Source of the DNA: an uncultured Bacteroidales bacterium
GTDB lineage: Bacteria > Bacteroidota > Bacteroidia > Bacteroidales > Bacteroidaceae
NCBI GenBank assembly: GCA_902771725.1
Contig: CACXXT010000030.1
Span: 1 to 64,000 of the forward strand
Length of the DNA stretch: 64,000 bases
Reading direction: 5' to 3'
Made by a program: the position numbers and the translations under genes. The notes below the pieces were generated by a model, which was given only the letters and a program-made list of their open reading frames with translations, was not told the origin of the DNA and did no database searches. Below are positions 18,267 through 28,141 of this stretch, in pieces (position 1 is the stretch's first letter; each line of letters starts with the position of its first letter).

Positions 18267-19037
18267 ATGAAAGCGAACATCTGTCTACTCCTCCTGTTGC
18301 TCTGCCTGCCTCTGTCGGGTCAGGAACTCTGGCAACCGACTCCCATCCTGACTACAGACGGGACGGCGCAGCTCGTGGCTGTGGAGTTGGGACGTTCGCA
18401 GACGTGCCTCACCTTCCGCTGTCTGCGTCCGTGGCAGCCGTCGGCAGATACCTACCTCTCTGACGAGCGCGACCGCCACCACCGCCTCCTGCGCACCGAG
18501 GCGCGTGGCAGCGACCTCCTTCTCTACTTCGATGCCTTGCCCCGGGCCACCCGACTGCTGGACTTCGAAGGCGGACAGGGGCATCGATGGGTGGGACTCC
18601 ACAGTGCCCTGCGTGCCGTTCACTTCCCGACGGTGCGGCCCCGCAGGGACGAACACGCCATTTTGCCCGATTCCATCGGGAATTTGCTGCGTGCCAACGA
18701 CCTCTCGGAGCTGGCCGCGTCCGACTCGGCTTATGCCGCCGTTCAACGACAGCTGCCCCTCTTCCGCGACTATATCGCCTGGAAATGGCATCTCACCCCG
18801 CATCAGGTGTTCCTGCTTCAGCGCTCACATGAGAGTTATCGGCCTGCAGCCTTCTCAGCCCGCCCTGCCGGAACCATTCAGGGCGACGGCTCCTCCGCAG
18901 GAACCACCGTCCTTCCCTCCCGGCAGGAAGAGATCCGCTCGCTACCCCGTGCGCCGAAGCCTTCGCGCCGCGAGCTCAAGCGGTTCTCCCGCTTCGAACA
19001 GAAGATGCTGCAAGAACAAAGACACCCCATTCCATAA
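18267..19037 (+). CDS. Secreted protein of unknown function
   Basis: 256 aa. It begins 1 bp after the regulator stop, so the two are surely co-transcribed. A signal peptide (MKANICLLLLLLCLPLSG, then QE) is followed by a beta-rich segment (about 20-115), a middle part with several tryptophans, and a basic, proline-rich C-terminus (about 215-256, with RRELKRFSRFEQKM). I do not recognise a family. Its position between the regulator and the 1488-aa surface protein suggests a role in the same envelope process. Confidence 0.7.
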   Translation: MKANICLLLLLLCLPLSGQELWQPTPILTTDGTAQLVAVELGRSQTCLTFRCLRPWQPSADTYLSDERDRHHRLLRTEARGSDLLLYFDALPRATRLLDFEGGQGHRWVGLHSALRAVHFPTVRPRRDEHAILPDSIGNLLRANDLSELAASDSAYAAVQRQLPLFRDYIAWKWHLTPHQVFLLQRSHESYRPAAFSARPAGTIQGDGSSAGTTVLPSRQEEIRSLPRAPKPSRRELKRFSRFEQKMLQEQRHPIP

Positions 19038-19055
19038 ATCCATAAAATCTCCGAT
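19029..19055. repeat. ATAAATCC word repeat in a spacer
   Basis: The gap before the 1488-aa gene contains CCATAAATCCATAAAATC and runs into the stop of the preceding gene. It is of the same kind as 6242-6280 and 39415-39452. Confidence 0.5.
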
Positions 19056-22000
19056 ATGATGATGCTCCGAATTTCCTCTTTCCTACTTGCCCTGCTGACG
19101 GCTCCGCTGGCCGTTGTGGCTCAAAGCACCTTCACCTCCCGCGTCGTTGACGCCGAGACGGGAGAGGCATTGCCTCTTGTGGGTGTTTATGTCTCTGAGG
19201 AGCGCAATACGCTCACTAATTTCGACGGTGATTTCTCTATTTTGGCCGATTCCACCGACGTTCTGCGCATCACGTGCGTGGGTCGCCAGTCCCTCAGTCT
19301 TCGTGCTGCCGACCTGCCCGCAGAGGTACAGATGAAGCTGCTCTCATCCACCCTCTCGGAGGTCACCGTCACGGCAGTGGAAGGCACCTTGCTGCAGGTG
19401 GCTCGCAAGATGGAGAAGGCATTCCGGGGCAAGCGCACCAAGAAGGCGCAGTATTTCTATCGCCAGACGTCGGTGCTTGGTCCCCACCAGGATATCGTGG
19501 AAGCATTCGTCGGAGCCCTCTCCGCCGTGAACCTCCGTGACCTGCAGTTCATCAGCGGACGACATGGAGCGCTGGACAAGGCTGCCTGGGAACGGTCTGC
19601 CATCAACGACATGAATTTGCACCATCTTCTGGAAGTCGGTCCCATGACCAAGGATGCCGCTTTCTGGGGGAGCCTCATCACCCCTCTGCATATTCAAGAA
19701 GCAAAACGGTGGAAGCCTTCGATGAGGCTGCCTCTGAAGCGCAATGCCGACGGGTCGCTGGTGAAACCCGACTGGGCACTCTCGGGTATTGAGTTCCTGC
19801 AGAAATACTACCGTATCACCATGGAACAGGTGGACGGCGACGACCAGCGCCTCTATCGCTTTACCTTCACCCGCAACGAGGAGACCGAGTCCGAGCGACC
19901 CATCATGGTCGGCGTACTCTATGTGGACCGTGTGACACTCAGCCCTCTGGCCTTCGACGGGCAGGTGGAAAACCTGAAGCTGCGCTTCGGCAAGGGGGAG
20001 TTGCGCAGCGCCACCGTCCTGCCCGTGACATTCAACTTCCACCTGGACTACCGCTACGACCACAAATATCCTGAGGTGGCTGACCTCTCGATGGAAGCCA
20101 AGTGGCAGAACTTCCAGACGCGAACCCTGGTCTTTAATATAGAAGGCCAGAACCACCTGACGCGCAAGCAGCGCAAGAAGGTTACGCGGGCTCAGGAAAA
20201 CATGCTATCGAGTATCCAGCAGGCAGGCTACGACAGTACCTTCTGGGCAAACAACGAGGTCATCAAGCGTACCGTCCAGGAGCAGGCCATCGCCTCGGGA
20301 ACCGTGGACCGCTATCAGTCACGCCTGGACAGCATCGCTGCCGTCAAGGCAGCACTGCCTCCGCTGCAGCGTCTGGCCGACCGGCTTGCCAACTTCGGCC
20401 AGGCCATCCCGCAGGAGAAGGTTTATGTCCATATGGACAATACCTCCTATTTCCTCGGCGACACCATCTGGTTCGCGGCCTACACACGCCGCACGAACAA
20501 CGATGCCCCCAGCCGCATCTCACGGGTGCTCTATTGCGAACTATGGAACCACGACGGCTACCTCGTGGAGCGCAAACTCGTGGAGATGAAGGAAGGCCGA
20601 GGCCACGGATTCTTCGCCCTGCCGGACTCTCTCTACAGCGGATACTTCGAGCTGCGTGCCTACACCCGATGGCAACTCAACTGGGGTCAGACGGAACACT
20701 ATCACGCCTGGTCCACCGAATACTGGTTCTACAACAAAGCGATGGCCAAGGACTTCTTCCGCGACTACGAAAAGCTGTACTCCCGCGTCTTCCCCGTCTA
20801 CGACAAACCCAAGGAGCCGGGTGACTACTACCGCGACATGACCTTCCGTCCCCTGCGCCGCTACTTCAAGTCCGAGCCCAAGGCTCCCGAGCTGCGCCTC
20901 TCCCTCTTCCCCGAGGGAGGCAACCTGGTGGCGGGAGTGCCTTGCCGTATGGCTTTTGAGGCAGCGACCTCGGAAGGAGAGGTGCGCGAGGGAACCCTGC
21001 AGCTGATGTGCGGCAAGGACGTGGTAGCCACTGCCACCACGGAGAACCGCGGCCGTGGCACCTTCATCTTTACGCCCCAGGAAGGGGAGAAATACGAGGC
21101 TGTGTTCACGGCTGCACTGAAAGAAAATCCCGATGAAACCGCAGCTTTTGGCGATTCTGATGCTTCTGCCTCCGGCACTTCCGCCTCTTCCGCCGCTTCC
21201 GCCTCTTCCAGCGCTTCCGCCTCTTCCGGCGCTTCCGGGAAATCCGGGAATTTGGCTTCTTCGCGCAAAGACTCCCGCAAAGCTTCCCGCAAGGACTCCG
21301 GCAAAGACAAAGCCAAACCCGAAACCGTCTCGCTGGACATCAAGGACGTGAAACGCGAGGGCGTGGCCCTGCAGGTACGTCGCGACACGCTCTCCGGCGA
21401 ATGGCTCTTCGATATCGCTGCCCGCGGCCAGGTAGCACAACAGCCACTGGGTGTCACCGTGATGTGCGAAGGCCGCCTGCTGGATTTCCAGGAAATAGCA
21501 CCCGCCAGCGCCCCCGTTCAACTGCGTTTTAATCCCGCTGCCGCAAGCAGCTCCTCCCTCAAGGGAGATGCAGAAATGGCCGAATCCATCGGTGTTCATC
21601 AGGTCACGGTCTTCGATTCCATCGGACATATCTACGCCGACCGCCTGTTCTTCGTCACCCGTCCCGACTTAGTTCAGCCTACTCTGATGATTGAAGGTGC
21701 ACAGGAGCAGTACGACGCTTTCCAACCCATCGACTTCGATGTCACCTCGGCTCATGTCGTTCCCGAGCAGGTCGTCTCGCTCACCGTGCGCGATGCTGTA
21801 CACGCCGACAATACCTTTGACTCCGGCACCATCCTGACGGAGATGCTGCTGGCCTCCGAGATCAAGGGCTTCGTGCCACAGCCGGAATATTTCTTCGAGA
21901 GCGACGACGAGGAACACCGCCGTGCCCTGGACCTGCTGATGATGACCCAGGGCTGGCGACGCTTCAACTGGCAGGACATGGCCGTTAGAGGCTCGTGGGA

Positions 22001-23522
22001 AATCACGCACCCGGCGGAGCACACCCAGATGGTCACCGGAACCGTGAACCGCTACTGGTCCATGGACTATGAGGGCTCGCAGCTGTTCAACGAAGTACAG
22101 GCGGACCACGACCGCTTCATGTACGAGAACAACACCCCGCTCTCCGAGCAGCAGAGTGCTCCGCTCTTCGAGGCAGACGGACGTCCCTCCGGCGTCACCA
22201 ACGCCGAACAGTCTACCTGGCTGATGTCACAGGGCTACGGCAGGCGCAATATGGCCTGGAACCTCAGCCCTATCTACGAACGACGCAGCCAGATAGGTGC
22301 CATCAGCGATACGCAGCACGGCATCTATTCCCTGCAGGGAAACCTGTGGGAAAACACAGACTACAATGTCCTCCAGTTCAGGTCTAATAACAAATACCAG
22401 CAGGAGCAGCGACGCCAGCGGCAACTGGCAGCCCGCCGCTACGTCGAGTCGGGAACGGTGAAGAAGGATGTCGTGGTGCACGCAGAGTTTGTGAACCCCG
22501 ACGACGAGCGTGACTTCCTGACCGGTGAGACCAAAACCCGCCAGGGCCGATTCCAAATCGACCTGCCGCGCTTCGAGGGCGACTGTGTCTTCTTCCTCGG
22601 AGCCAGCGACACCACCAAGTGGCACAAGAAATGGGACGGCTTCCGCCGACGCAAGCCCCATAGCTGGGTGAAGCTGGACGACTACAATGAGTATGACGCT
22701 ATGGCCAAGAGGACACAGGACTACCCCGAATACTACGTCCGGCTGAACTTCCCCTATCCACGCTGGATCAAACCCTATACCTATTATCAGGTACACAATG
22801 CCCCGCTGCGCGACACCACCTACCTCTCGCCGCACCTGCTAACGGACGGCACCAGCGTACTCGATCAGATCACTGTCCGCACCCGTCACGGCGGCCTGCG
22901 TCATGTGGACCTCTCCAAACCCGCCTATGTCATCGACGCTTATGAGGCACTGAACAACTCCCTCGATGCAGGACTCACGACTCCCACCCAGAACACCTCG
23001 GTCTCACTCGTCGGCGTCGTCAGTAACTATATTGGTGATATGGGCATGCATCGCCACTATCGCACCCGTATCTTCTACGACGGGAAACCGCAAACCTTCT
23101 GGTTCGGTCCTCTCGACCGTTTGCGCTTCGGTCTGCTCACGTTCGTCGACAAGATCTACATCTACACCGACTACTCGCCGCGCCGCGAGGGTGACAAACG
23201 CTACTCGCAGGACAACCAACCGGAGGTCGTCGTGGATGTCCGCCGCTTCTCCGACCAGGGGAAGCGCGTCACCTACCGCGACCGCCGATACATTCTTCAC
23301 GGCTTCGCCTTCCAGGAGGACTTCTATCACCCCGACTACCAGCGCAACCCGCCCGCCGAGGGACAAAAGGACTACCGACGGACCCTCTACTGGAATCCGG
23401 AACTGAAACTGGATGCCAGCGGTCGCGCACACATCCACCTCTTTAACAACAGCCAGCGCACCACCATCGCCATCGATGCCGCCGGACAGACCTCCGAAGG
23501 GGCTCTCCTCTACAGCCGCTGA
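19056..23522 (+). CDS. Large surface protein with CarboxypepD_reg-like and MG2-like domains
   Basis: 1488 aa. A signal peptide (about 1-23) is followed by a carboxypeptidase-regulatory-like beta domain (about 24-95, [18 protein letters not shown]) as found at the N-terminus of TonB-dependent proteins. The central part has [20 protein letters not shown] (about 455), the usual opening of the macroglobulin/MG2-like segment of this Bacteroidetes family. A low-complexity linker of Ser/Ala then Lys/Arg/Ser occupies about 700-760. The C-terminus ends with the [19 protein letters not shown] pattern of the family. No beta-barrel is apparent. The role is unknown; it probably acts in the periplasm or at the surface. 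Confidence 0.8.
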   Translation: MMMLRISSFLLALLTAPLAVVAQSTFTSRVVDAETGEALPLVGVYVSEERNTLTNFDGDFSILADSTDVLRITCVGRQSLSLRAADLPAEVQMKLLSSTLSEVTVTAVEGTLLQVARKMEKAFRGKRTKKAQYFYRQTSVLGPHQDIVEAFVGALSAVNLRDLQFISGRHGALDKAAWERSAINDMNLHHLLEVGPMTKDAAFWGSLITPLHIQEAKRWKPSMRLPLKRNADGSLVKPDWALSGIEFLQKYYRITMEQVDGDDQRLYRFTFTRNEETESERPIMVGVLYVDRVTLSPLAFDGQVENLKLRFGKGELRSATVLPVTFNFHLDYRYDHKYPEVADLSMEAKWQNFQTRTLVFNIEGQNHLTRKQRKKVTRAQENMLSSIQQAGYDSTFWANNEVIKRTVQEQAIASGTVDRYQSRLDSIAAVKAALPPLQRLADRLANFGQAIPQEKVYVHMDNTSYFLGDTIWFAAYTRRTNNDAPSRISRVLYCELWNHDGYLVERKLVEMKEGRGHGFFALPDSLYSGYFELRAYTRWQLNWGQTEHYHAWSTEYWFYNKAMAKDFFRDYEKLYSRVFPVYDKPKEPGDYYRDMTFRPLRRYFKSEPKAPELRLSLFPEGGNLVAGVPCRMAFEAATSEGEVREGTLQLMCGKDVVATATTENRGRGTFIFTPQEGEKYEAVFTAALKENPDETAAFGDSDASASGTSASSAASASSSASASSGASGKSGNLASSRKDSRKASRKDSGKDKAKPETVSLDIKDVKREGVALQVRRDTLSGEWLFDIAARGQVAQQPLGVTVMCEGRLLDFQEIAPASAPVQLRFNPAAASSSSLKGDAEMAESIGVHQVTVFDSIGHIYADRLFFVTRPDLVQPTLMIEGAQEQYDAFQPIDFDVTSAHVVPEQVVSLTVRDAVHADNTFDSGTILTEMLLASEIKGFVPQPEYFFESDDEEHRRALDLLMMTQGWRRFNWQDMAVRGSWEITHPAEHTQMVTGTVNRYWSMDYEGSQLFNEVQADHDRFMYENNTPLSEQQSAPLFEADGRPSGVTNAEQSTWLMSQGYGRRNMAWNLSPIYERRSQIGAISDTQHGIYSLQGNLWENTDYNVLQFRSNNKYQQEQRRQRQLAARRYVESGTVKKDVVVHAEFVNPDDERDFLTGETKTRQGRFQIDLPRFEGDCVFFLGASDTTKWHKKWDGFRRRKPHSWVKLDDYNEYDAMAKRTQDYPEYYVRLNFPYPRWIKPYTYYQVHNAPLRDTTYLSPHLLTDGTSVLDQITVRTRHGGLRHVDLSKPAYVIDAYEALNNSLDAGLTTPTQNTSVSLVGVVSNYIGDMGMHRHYRTRIFYDGKPQTFWFGPLDRLRFGLLTFVDKIYIYTDYSPRREGDKRYSQDNQPEVVVDVRRFSDQGKRVTYRDRRYILHGFAFQEDFYHPDYQRNPPAEGQKDYRRTLYWNPELKLDASGRAHIHLFNNSQRTTIAIDAAGQTSEGALLYSR
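21145..21320 (+). repeat. In-frame minisatellite coding a Ser/Ala linker
   Basis: Repeated GCTTCCGCCTCTTCC-like words, near 18-bp periodicity, encode S-A-S-A-S-S runs. These are followed by units reading AAAGACTCCCGC or AAAGCTTCCCGC, which encode K-D-S-R and K-A-S-R. The tract keeps the reading frame and sits between globular domains, so copy number could vary without breaking the protein. Confidence 0.7.
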
Positions 23523-23605
23523 CCGCCCGAGGTGGCAAGAAACCCCTTTTCCCGCCCCGCGAGCACAAGAAATAGTGGTTCATGAGCAAAAAACTCATCA
23601 CTTTT

Positions 23606-23636
23606 TTGGTGAATACCGAAAAAGTCGATACCTTTG
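23606..23636 (+). promoter_or_regulatory. fucI promoter
   Basis: TTGG (23606-23609), a 19-nt spacer and TACCTTTG (23629-23636) match the Bacteroidetes consensus. The start codon follows 28 bp later, at 23665. Confidence 0.75.
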
Positions 23637-23664
23637 TCTCGCAAAACCTCTAACTGAATCATTT

Positions 23665-25485
23665 ATGTCTACTTACCCAAAAATCGGGATTCGTCCCACA
23701 ATCGACGGACGCCAGGGCGGCGTTCGCGAGAGCCTTGAAGAGAAAACGATGGCACTGGCACAGGCCGTGAAAGTGCTGATAGAATCCAACCTGCGCAATG
23801 GCGACGGCAGCCCCGTGGAGTGCGTCGTTGCCGACACCACCATCGGACGTGTGGCAGAGAGTGCTGCCTGCGCCGAAAAGTTTGAGCGCGAGGGAGTGGG
23901 GTCCACCATCACCGTGACCTCCTGCTGGTGCTACGGCTCCGAAACCATGGATATGAATCCCCATTATCCCAAGGCCGTGTGGGGCTTCAACGGCACCGAG
24001 CGGCCGGGTGCTGTGTACCTCGCTGCTGTGCTGGCGGCTCACGCCCAGAAGGGATTGCCCGCTTTCGGCATCTATGGTCACGATGTGCAGGACCTCGACG
24101 ACAACACGATTCCTGCCGATGTGGCAGAGAAAATCCTCCGCTTCGCACGTGCGGCACAGGCTGTGGCTACCATGCGAGGCAAGAGCTACCTCTCAATGGG
24201 CAATACTTGTATGGGCATTGCCGGCAGCATCGTCAACGCGGACTTCCTGCAGCAGTATCTCGGTATGCGGACGGAGTACGTCTCGCTCGTAGAAATCCTA
24301 CGCCGGGTGGACTTCGGAATCTACGACAAGGAGGAATTCACACGGGCCATGGATTGGGTGGAACGCTACTGCAAACCGCAGGAAGGACATGACTACAACG
24401 AGGACCGTCCGCTGTTCCCCGGAACGCCCATGACGTCCTTCAACGGAAAAGGCAAGGGCAAGAACCGAGCCGAGAAGGATGCCGACTGGGAGTTCACCGT
24501 GAAGACCATGATGATCATCCGCGACCTGATGGAAGGCAACCCGCGACTGCTGGAGCTGGGCTACAAGGAAGAGGCACTGGGCCACAACGCCATCGCCGGC
24601 GGAGTGCAGGGACAGCGCCAGTGGACGGACTACAAGCCGAACTTCGACTTCCCCGAATCGATGCTCTGCACCAGCTTCGACTGGAACGGACCGCGCGAAG
24701 CACGTGTACTGGCTACGGAGAACGATTTCCTGAATGGCATCACGATGCTCTTCGGTCACCTGCTGACGAACCGCGGCGTGATGTTCTCGGATATCCGAAC
24801 CTACTGGAGCCCGGAAGCTGTGGAGCGCGTGGCAGGGCGCAAACCCGAAGGGGCTGCAGCAGGAGGATTCATACACCTCATCAACAGCGGTGCTACTACC
24901 CTGGATGCCACAGGTGCCATGACCGATGCCGACGGCCAGCCGACGATGAAACCCCACTGGGAGCTGACGCAGCAGGATGTGGAAGCTTGTCTGAAAGCCA
25001 CTTCCTGGATGCCCGCTGACCGCGATTACTTCCGGGGCGGAGGCTACAGCTCGCACTTCCTTTCGGAGGGCGGAATGCCGCTGACCATGATGCGACTGAA
25101 TATGGTGCAGGGACTCGGTCCTGTGCTTCAGCTGGCAGAGGGCTGGACAGTGGCGCTCGACCCGCAGGTGAACGATATCCTCGACCGCCGCACCGACCCC
25201 ACCTGGCCCACGACCTGGTTCGTGCCGCGACTGGATGCCACCAAGGACTGCTTCAAGGACGTCTACTCCGTGATGAACTGCTGGGGTGCCAACCACGGCG
25301 CCATCGCCTACGGACATATCGGAGCGGACATCATCACGCTCTGCAGCATCCTCCGCATTCCGGTCAGTATGCACAACGTCGCTGAGCAGGACATCTTCCG
25401 TCCCGCCGCCTGGAATGCCTTCGGAATGAACAAGGAAGGCGCAGATTACCGCGCCTGCGCTAACTTCGGTCCAATCTACAAATAA
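23665..25485 (+). CDS. fucI: L-fucose isomerase
   Basis: 606 aa from the ATG at 23665, just downstream of a good promoter; a longer in-frame reading from 23413 overlaps the previous gene and is rejected. The protein begins [13 protein letters not shown], the hallmark of FucI, and carries [31 protein letters not shown] and the C-terminal [19 protein letters not shown]. It converts L-fucose to L-fuculose (also D-arabinose to D-ribulose) using Mn2+. No fucK or fucP is adjacent. It ends with a strong hairpin terminator. Confidence 0.95.
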   Translation: MSTYPKIGIRPTIDGRQGGVRESLEEKTMALAQAVKVLIESNLRNGDGSPVECVVADTTIGRVAESAACAEKFEREGVGSTITVTSCWCYGSETMDMNPHYPKAVWGFNGTERPGAVYLAAVLAAHAQKGLPAFGIYGHDVQDLDDNTIPADVAEKILRFARAAQAVATMRGKSYLSMGNTCMGIAGSIVNADFLQQYLGMRTEYVSLVEILRRVDFGIYDKEEFTRAMDWVERYCKPQEGHDYNEDRPLFPGTPMTSFNGKGKGKNRAEKDADWEFTVKTMMIIRDLMEGNPRLLELGYKEEALGHNAIAGGVQGQRQWTDYKPNFDFPESMLCTSFDWNGPREARVLATENDFLNGITMLFGHLLTNRGVMFSDIRTYWSPEAVERVAGRKPEGAAAGGFIHLINSGATTLDATGAMTDADGQPTMKPHWELTQQDVEACLKATSWMPADRDYFRGGGYSSHFLSEGGMPLTMMRLNMVQGLGPVLQLAEGWTVALDPQVNDILDRRTDPTWPTTWFVPRLDATKDCFKDVYSVMNCWGANHGAIAYGHIGADIITLCSILRIPVSMHNVAEQDIFRPAAWNAFGMNKEGADYRACANFGPIYK

Positions 25486-25529
25486 GTCGTTTGCTCCGGC
25501 GGGGCGTTCCGCTATGGTAGCTAAGAAAA

Positions 25530-25563
25530 ATGTCCGCACCTGCTGCGCAGCAGATGCGGACAT
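25530..25563 (+). terminator. Hairpin terminator of fucI
   Basis: A 34-nt palindrome with 17-nt arms (ATGTCCGCACCTGCTGC and its complement with one mismatch) and no loop, followed by CTTTCATTTC. It begins 44 bp after the fucI stop. Confidence 0.7.
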
Positions 25564-25598
25564 CTTTCATTTCATGCCGGGGGACGAAGGGAGGCTAA

Positions 25599-25725
25599 TC
25601 ACTCGCTCCAGTCGTCGTCCCAGTCGATGGTGTTCGTCTTCACGCTGGCTTGGCCAGAACCGCCGCCACCATAGTTGATGACGTCGCAGTGTGGTGGCTG
25701 CTCTCAGAAAAGCTGTTTTTTTCAT
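25599..25725 (-). pseudogene. Frameshifted remnant of a small Bacteroidales peptide gene
   Basis: An ATG at 25723-25725 starts MKKTAFLRAAT. The residues resembling a small-peptide C-terminus (CDVINYGGGGSGQAS, then IDWDDDWSE and a stop at 25599-25601) are in another frame, one base off, and that frame has a stop just upstream. Small Bacteroidales proteins of the form MKK...(D/S)VI..GG..DWDD are common as I recall them; the family assignment is from memory and tentative. A deletion plus frameshift would explain the picture. Confidence 0.4.
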
Positions 25726-25947
25726 TTGTTTTTTTTCTGGTTTTTATGGATGAGTGTTTAATTTGTTGCGGTCTTTTCGCAGTAGGTCTTTGCCCGGCAA
25801 ATAGTCGGGCTGAATTGCGGCGAAAAGGTACGACAAATGTGTGATACATCCATTATCATTTCTTCAAATAGTGTTATCATTTCGTGCAATGCTGCATGCA
25901 AATCCCCTGATTCAGCCCGTATCTCAAGGAATTTCGGGAATCTGCAC

Positions 25948-26079
25948 CCCGCCATCCAGCGCGCTGCATCGCCTTATCCAGCGTGCTGCATCCCGCCATC
26001 CAGCACGCTGCATCCCGCCCTCCAGCACGCTGTATCCCGCCCTCCAACACGCTGCATTCCGCCATCCACGTGGGATGCT
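25948..26079. repeat. 22-bp tandem repeat, 5 units plus a degenerate unit (second locus)
   Basis: Units begin at 25948, 25970, 25992, 26014 and 26036, each exactly 22 bp. A degenerate sixth unit spans 26058-26079. Read on the minus strand, each is ATGCAGCGTGCTGGA followed by KGGCGGG or a near variant, the same unit as at 254-353. The first unit has the perfect palindrome CAGCGCGCTG in its core. Confidence 0.9.
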
Positions 26080-26095
26080 ACGCAGAAAGGGGCGG

Positions 26096-26197
26096 TTGTT
26101 CAACAAACGAGCAACAAATGTTCAATGATAAATCCTTGTAAATATGTATTTTACAATGCGGACTCCGCCGAAACTTGTTCAAAAAACGAGCAACAAA
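26096..26197. repeat. 23-bp direct repeat, two copies 79 bp apart
   Basis: The motif TTGTTCAACAAACGAGCAAC + AAA at 26096-26118 recurs at 26175-26197 with one mismatch, and CAAACGAGCAAC repeats once more just after. It lies next to the 22-bp repeat tract. The purpose is unknown. Confidence 0.7.
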
Positions 26198-26451
26198 CGA
26201 GCAACCCAAGAGAAGAGAAAGAAAAAGAAAGAGAAAGTAATGTTTCCCCCAGACCTCTTTCTTATAAAGAGAAAGATAAAAGAAAGAGACGACGACGACG
26301 TAAACGCGTACGCGCGCGAGAAAAGGCCATCGAAGAAGAAATCGAAAAGGGGATGTGGCAGCTAAGTTGAAGAACGAATGAATGATGAATTCTTCAAGAA
26401 TTGAACTTTCATGCAATATTGCATATTTCTTGCATATTTTCCCAAAACTAT

Positions 26452-26482
26452 TTGGAGTATTCAAGAATTTGTTGTATCTTTG
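26452..26482 (+). promoter_or_regulatory. Orphan promoter pointing into the 3' end of the alarmone synthetase gene
   Basis: TTGG (26452-26455), a 19-nt spacer and TATCTTTG (26475-26482) are as good a match as any promoter here. No plausible plus-strand gene follows before the minus-strand gene ends at 26619. It could make a small RNA or antisense transcript, or be left over from a lost gene. Confidence 0.55.
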
Positions 26483-26618
26483 CACCGTCAAAAGGAAGAA
26501 GAAGTGGACAGTGGACGAAAGACGACGAGATGAGGCTGGTCGCGGGAGCCGATTTGAAATCTGACATCCGGCACTTGACACTCCGAAACGAATGACCGAG
26601 AGTTCTTTGACACTTTGA

Positions 26619-27686
26619 TCAGTTGTGACTCATGAAGGGCAAGGTGGCAGCTTGCTCCAGGATCATGTCGGCCAGCATGGCGTTGGCAGGTGTTTCACCG
26701 TTGATGGTGTCGAATACGGCTTTCAGGCCTTCGTGGCCACCACCTTGTTTGAGAACACGCACGAGGCAGAGGTTCTGGAGTGCGGTGCTGGACGAGAGGA
26801 TGTCGAGGTCGGTGATGGCGAGTTGCGACACGGTGAGCTGGTAGGCGTCTTCGCTATGCTCGTCGATGAATCGTTGCACGTCGCCGATGGTTTCGAAGCC
26901 GAAGGATTCCAGCACTGGGAGGAAGGGCATCAGCGGTACGGGATAAATCTCGGCCTGATTGATAGCGGCGATGCGCTTGTTCAGCCGGTCGAACGGCTGC
27001 AGGTCGAGAAAGCTGCGGAAGGTGCCTGCAGAGAGTGGCACCTCGTCCAGTTTTCCGCTCTTCACCAGGCTCTGGATCTGGCGGCGGTAGTCTGCCAGCA
27101 CCAGCCGCAGGCGGCTGAACTCGTCGTCGATGAGTTCCATCATTCCTGCCAGTCGGCTGAACTGCCGGAGATATTCGCGGGGTATCTTCACGTCGCCCTT
27201 GTAGCCGGTGTCGTGGGTCATTGTGGACCATACGTGCTGCAGGGCTGTTCGCATCTGGAGTTCGAAGCGCGGCCCTCCCGTCTTGAGGCGGCAGATGTAA
27301 TGAAGGGAGTTGTAGCCGAAGGCGTCGAGTTCATGGAGCTTTCGTTTGTCCACGCTGTCCTGCCAGTCGATATCGAAAATGCGTTTGGCAATGACAGCCA
27401 CCTTGTCCACCTCGTCGGTATAGAAAGTGATGATGCGGAGCCCCACGAGGTCTGTGATGTCATCGATACTCTTGTATTTGGCGCCCTTCAGTTCCAGCTT
27501 GCCGGCCAGTGAGCGTTCGGTCTTCACGCGGTGTTCGATAGCGGTGACATAGATGCCTTGTTCATCAAGCGCCTGCCGCAGCTGGTCGTAGGCCTGCGTG
27601 GCCAGTTGCTCCAGCGCGGGCCGCAGTTCGCGGTATTGGCGCATGAGTTCCTGGCCGTGTGCATCGAGGTTCACGTTGTTAGCCAT
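26619..27686 (-). CDS. Stand-alone RelA/SpoT-type alarmone synthetase
   Basis: 355 aa from the ATG at 27684-27686 (MANNVNLDAHG); a longer reading runs through the STAS gene and is rejected. Residues about 45-165 form the synthetase domain: HRVKTE (R53, K55), KYKSIDDITDLVGLRII (D79), HELDAFGYNSLHYI and FELQMRT (E142, Q144). There is no HD hydrolase, TGS or ACT domain. A helical extension of about 150 aa (about 200-355) has no family I recognise and is longer than usual for small alarmone synthetases. It should make (p)ppGpp or a related alarmone from ATP and GDP/GTP. It is the last gene of the signalling operon, 11 bp after the STAS gene. Confidence 0.85.
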   Translation of the reverse strand: MANNVNLDAHGQELMRQYRELRPALEQLATQAYDQLRQALDEQGIYVTAIEHRVKTERSLAGKLELKGAKYKSIDDITDLVGLRIITFYTDEVDKVAVIAKRIFDIDWQDSVDKRKLHELDAFGYNSLHYICRLKTGGPRFELQMRTALQHVWSTMTHDTGYKGDVKIPREYLRQFSRLAGMMELIDDEFSRLRLVLADYRRQIQSLVKSGKLDEVPLSAGTFRSFLDLQPFDRLNKRIAAINQAEIYPVPLMPFLPVLESFGFETIGDVQRFIDEHSEDAYQLTVSQLAITDLDILSSSTALQNLCLVRVLKQGGGHEGLKAVFDTINGETPANAMLADMILEQAATLPFMSHN

Positions 27687-27697
27687 CGGTCGGTAGG

Positions 27698-28000
27698 TTA
27701 TTTGAACTTGAAGATGTTGATGAATCCCGTCATGGCAAAGACGGCACGTACATCGTTGGTAATGCCGGAGATATAGACTTGTCCGCCCTTGGCCTGAGCG
27801 CTCTTGAGGATGCCGAGGAAGATGCGGAGTCCTCCGGAGGAGATGTACTGAAGGTTTGTGCAATCGAGGATGATGTCTTTTCCTGCTACGTCGAGCAGGG
27901 GACTCATTGCGGCTTCTGTCTCGGGAACGGCGGCGGTGTCGAGGCTGCCTTCGAGAATGGCAATCATGTTGCCGTCTTGTTCTTGAATTGTTGTCTTCAT
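27698..28000 (-). CDS. STAS-domain anti-anti-sigma factor
   Basis: 100 aa, a complete single STAS domain (SpoIIAA/RsbV type). The phosphorylatable serine is expected in NLQYISSGGLRIF, about residues 49-61 (S54 or S55). In partner switching the unphosphorylated form sequesters the kinase/anti-sigma protein. Upstream lies a protein with both the phosphatase and the kinase-like domain likely to act on it. The downstream alarmone synthetase is 11 bp away, suggesting coupled expression. Confidence 0.88.
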   Translation of the reverse strand: MKTTIQEQDGNMIAILEGSLDTAAVPETEAAMSPLLDVAGKDIILDCTNLQYISSGGLRIFLGILKSAQAKGGQVYISGITNDVRAVFAMTGFINIFKFK

Positions 28001-28097
28001 ATTGAGTTGGGGATGATTGTTTTTAGTGGGGCGGGGGATTGGATGTTGGATCTCGGCGGGAAAACCGCCGAGCACAGTCACCGGGGAGGGATTATGG

Positions 28098-28141
28098 GGG
28101 GGCGCTGGGTTATTGGGATTTGGGGGCGCTGGGTTATGGGG
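28098..28141. repeat. G-rich 20-bp duplicated motif in the SpoIIE-STAS spacer
   Basis: GGGGGCGCTGGGTTATTGGG at 28098-28117 recurs at 28122-28141 with one change. On the operon's sense strand it is C-rich. The distal copy covers the SpoIIE stop codon (28134-28136) and, with adjoining sequence, its SPNSP tail. It recalls the C-rich leader repeats at 6881-6963 and 46078-46103. Confidence 0.75.

Larger units (their letters stand above)
25486..26618. other. 1.1-kb region without an intact gene
   Basis: Contents in order: the fucI terminator (25530-25563), remains of a small minus-strand peptide gene (25599-25725), T-rich sequence, six 22-bp repeats (25948-26079), a duplicated 23-bp motif (26096-26118 and 26175-26197), an A/G-rich stretch (26200-26350) and an orphan promoter (26452-26482). 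Open frames here are low in complexity and lack family signatures. The region looks like a decayed accessory insertion, but no transposase or integrase remains. Confidence 0.6.

Noticed and set aside
23581..23610. ATGAG/CTCAT inverted repeat upstream of fucI as an operator
   Set aside because: Arms are only 5 bp and the surrounding match is poor; too weak to call.
25837..26370. Plus-strand open frame across the 22-bp repeats and the A/G-rich tract
   Set aside because: It is built from tandem repeats and low-complexity Lys/Glu/Arg runs, has no promoter at its start and no family pattern; more likely non-coding or a decayed tail.
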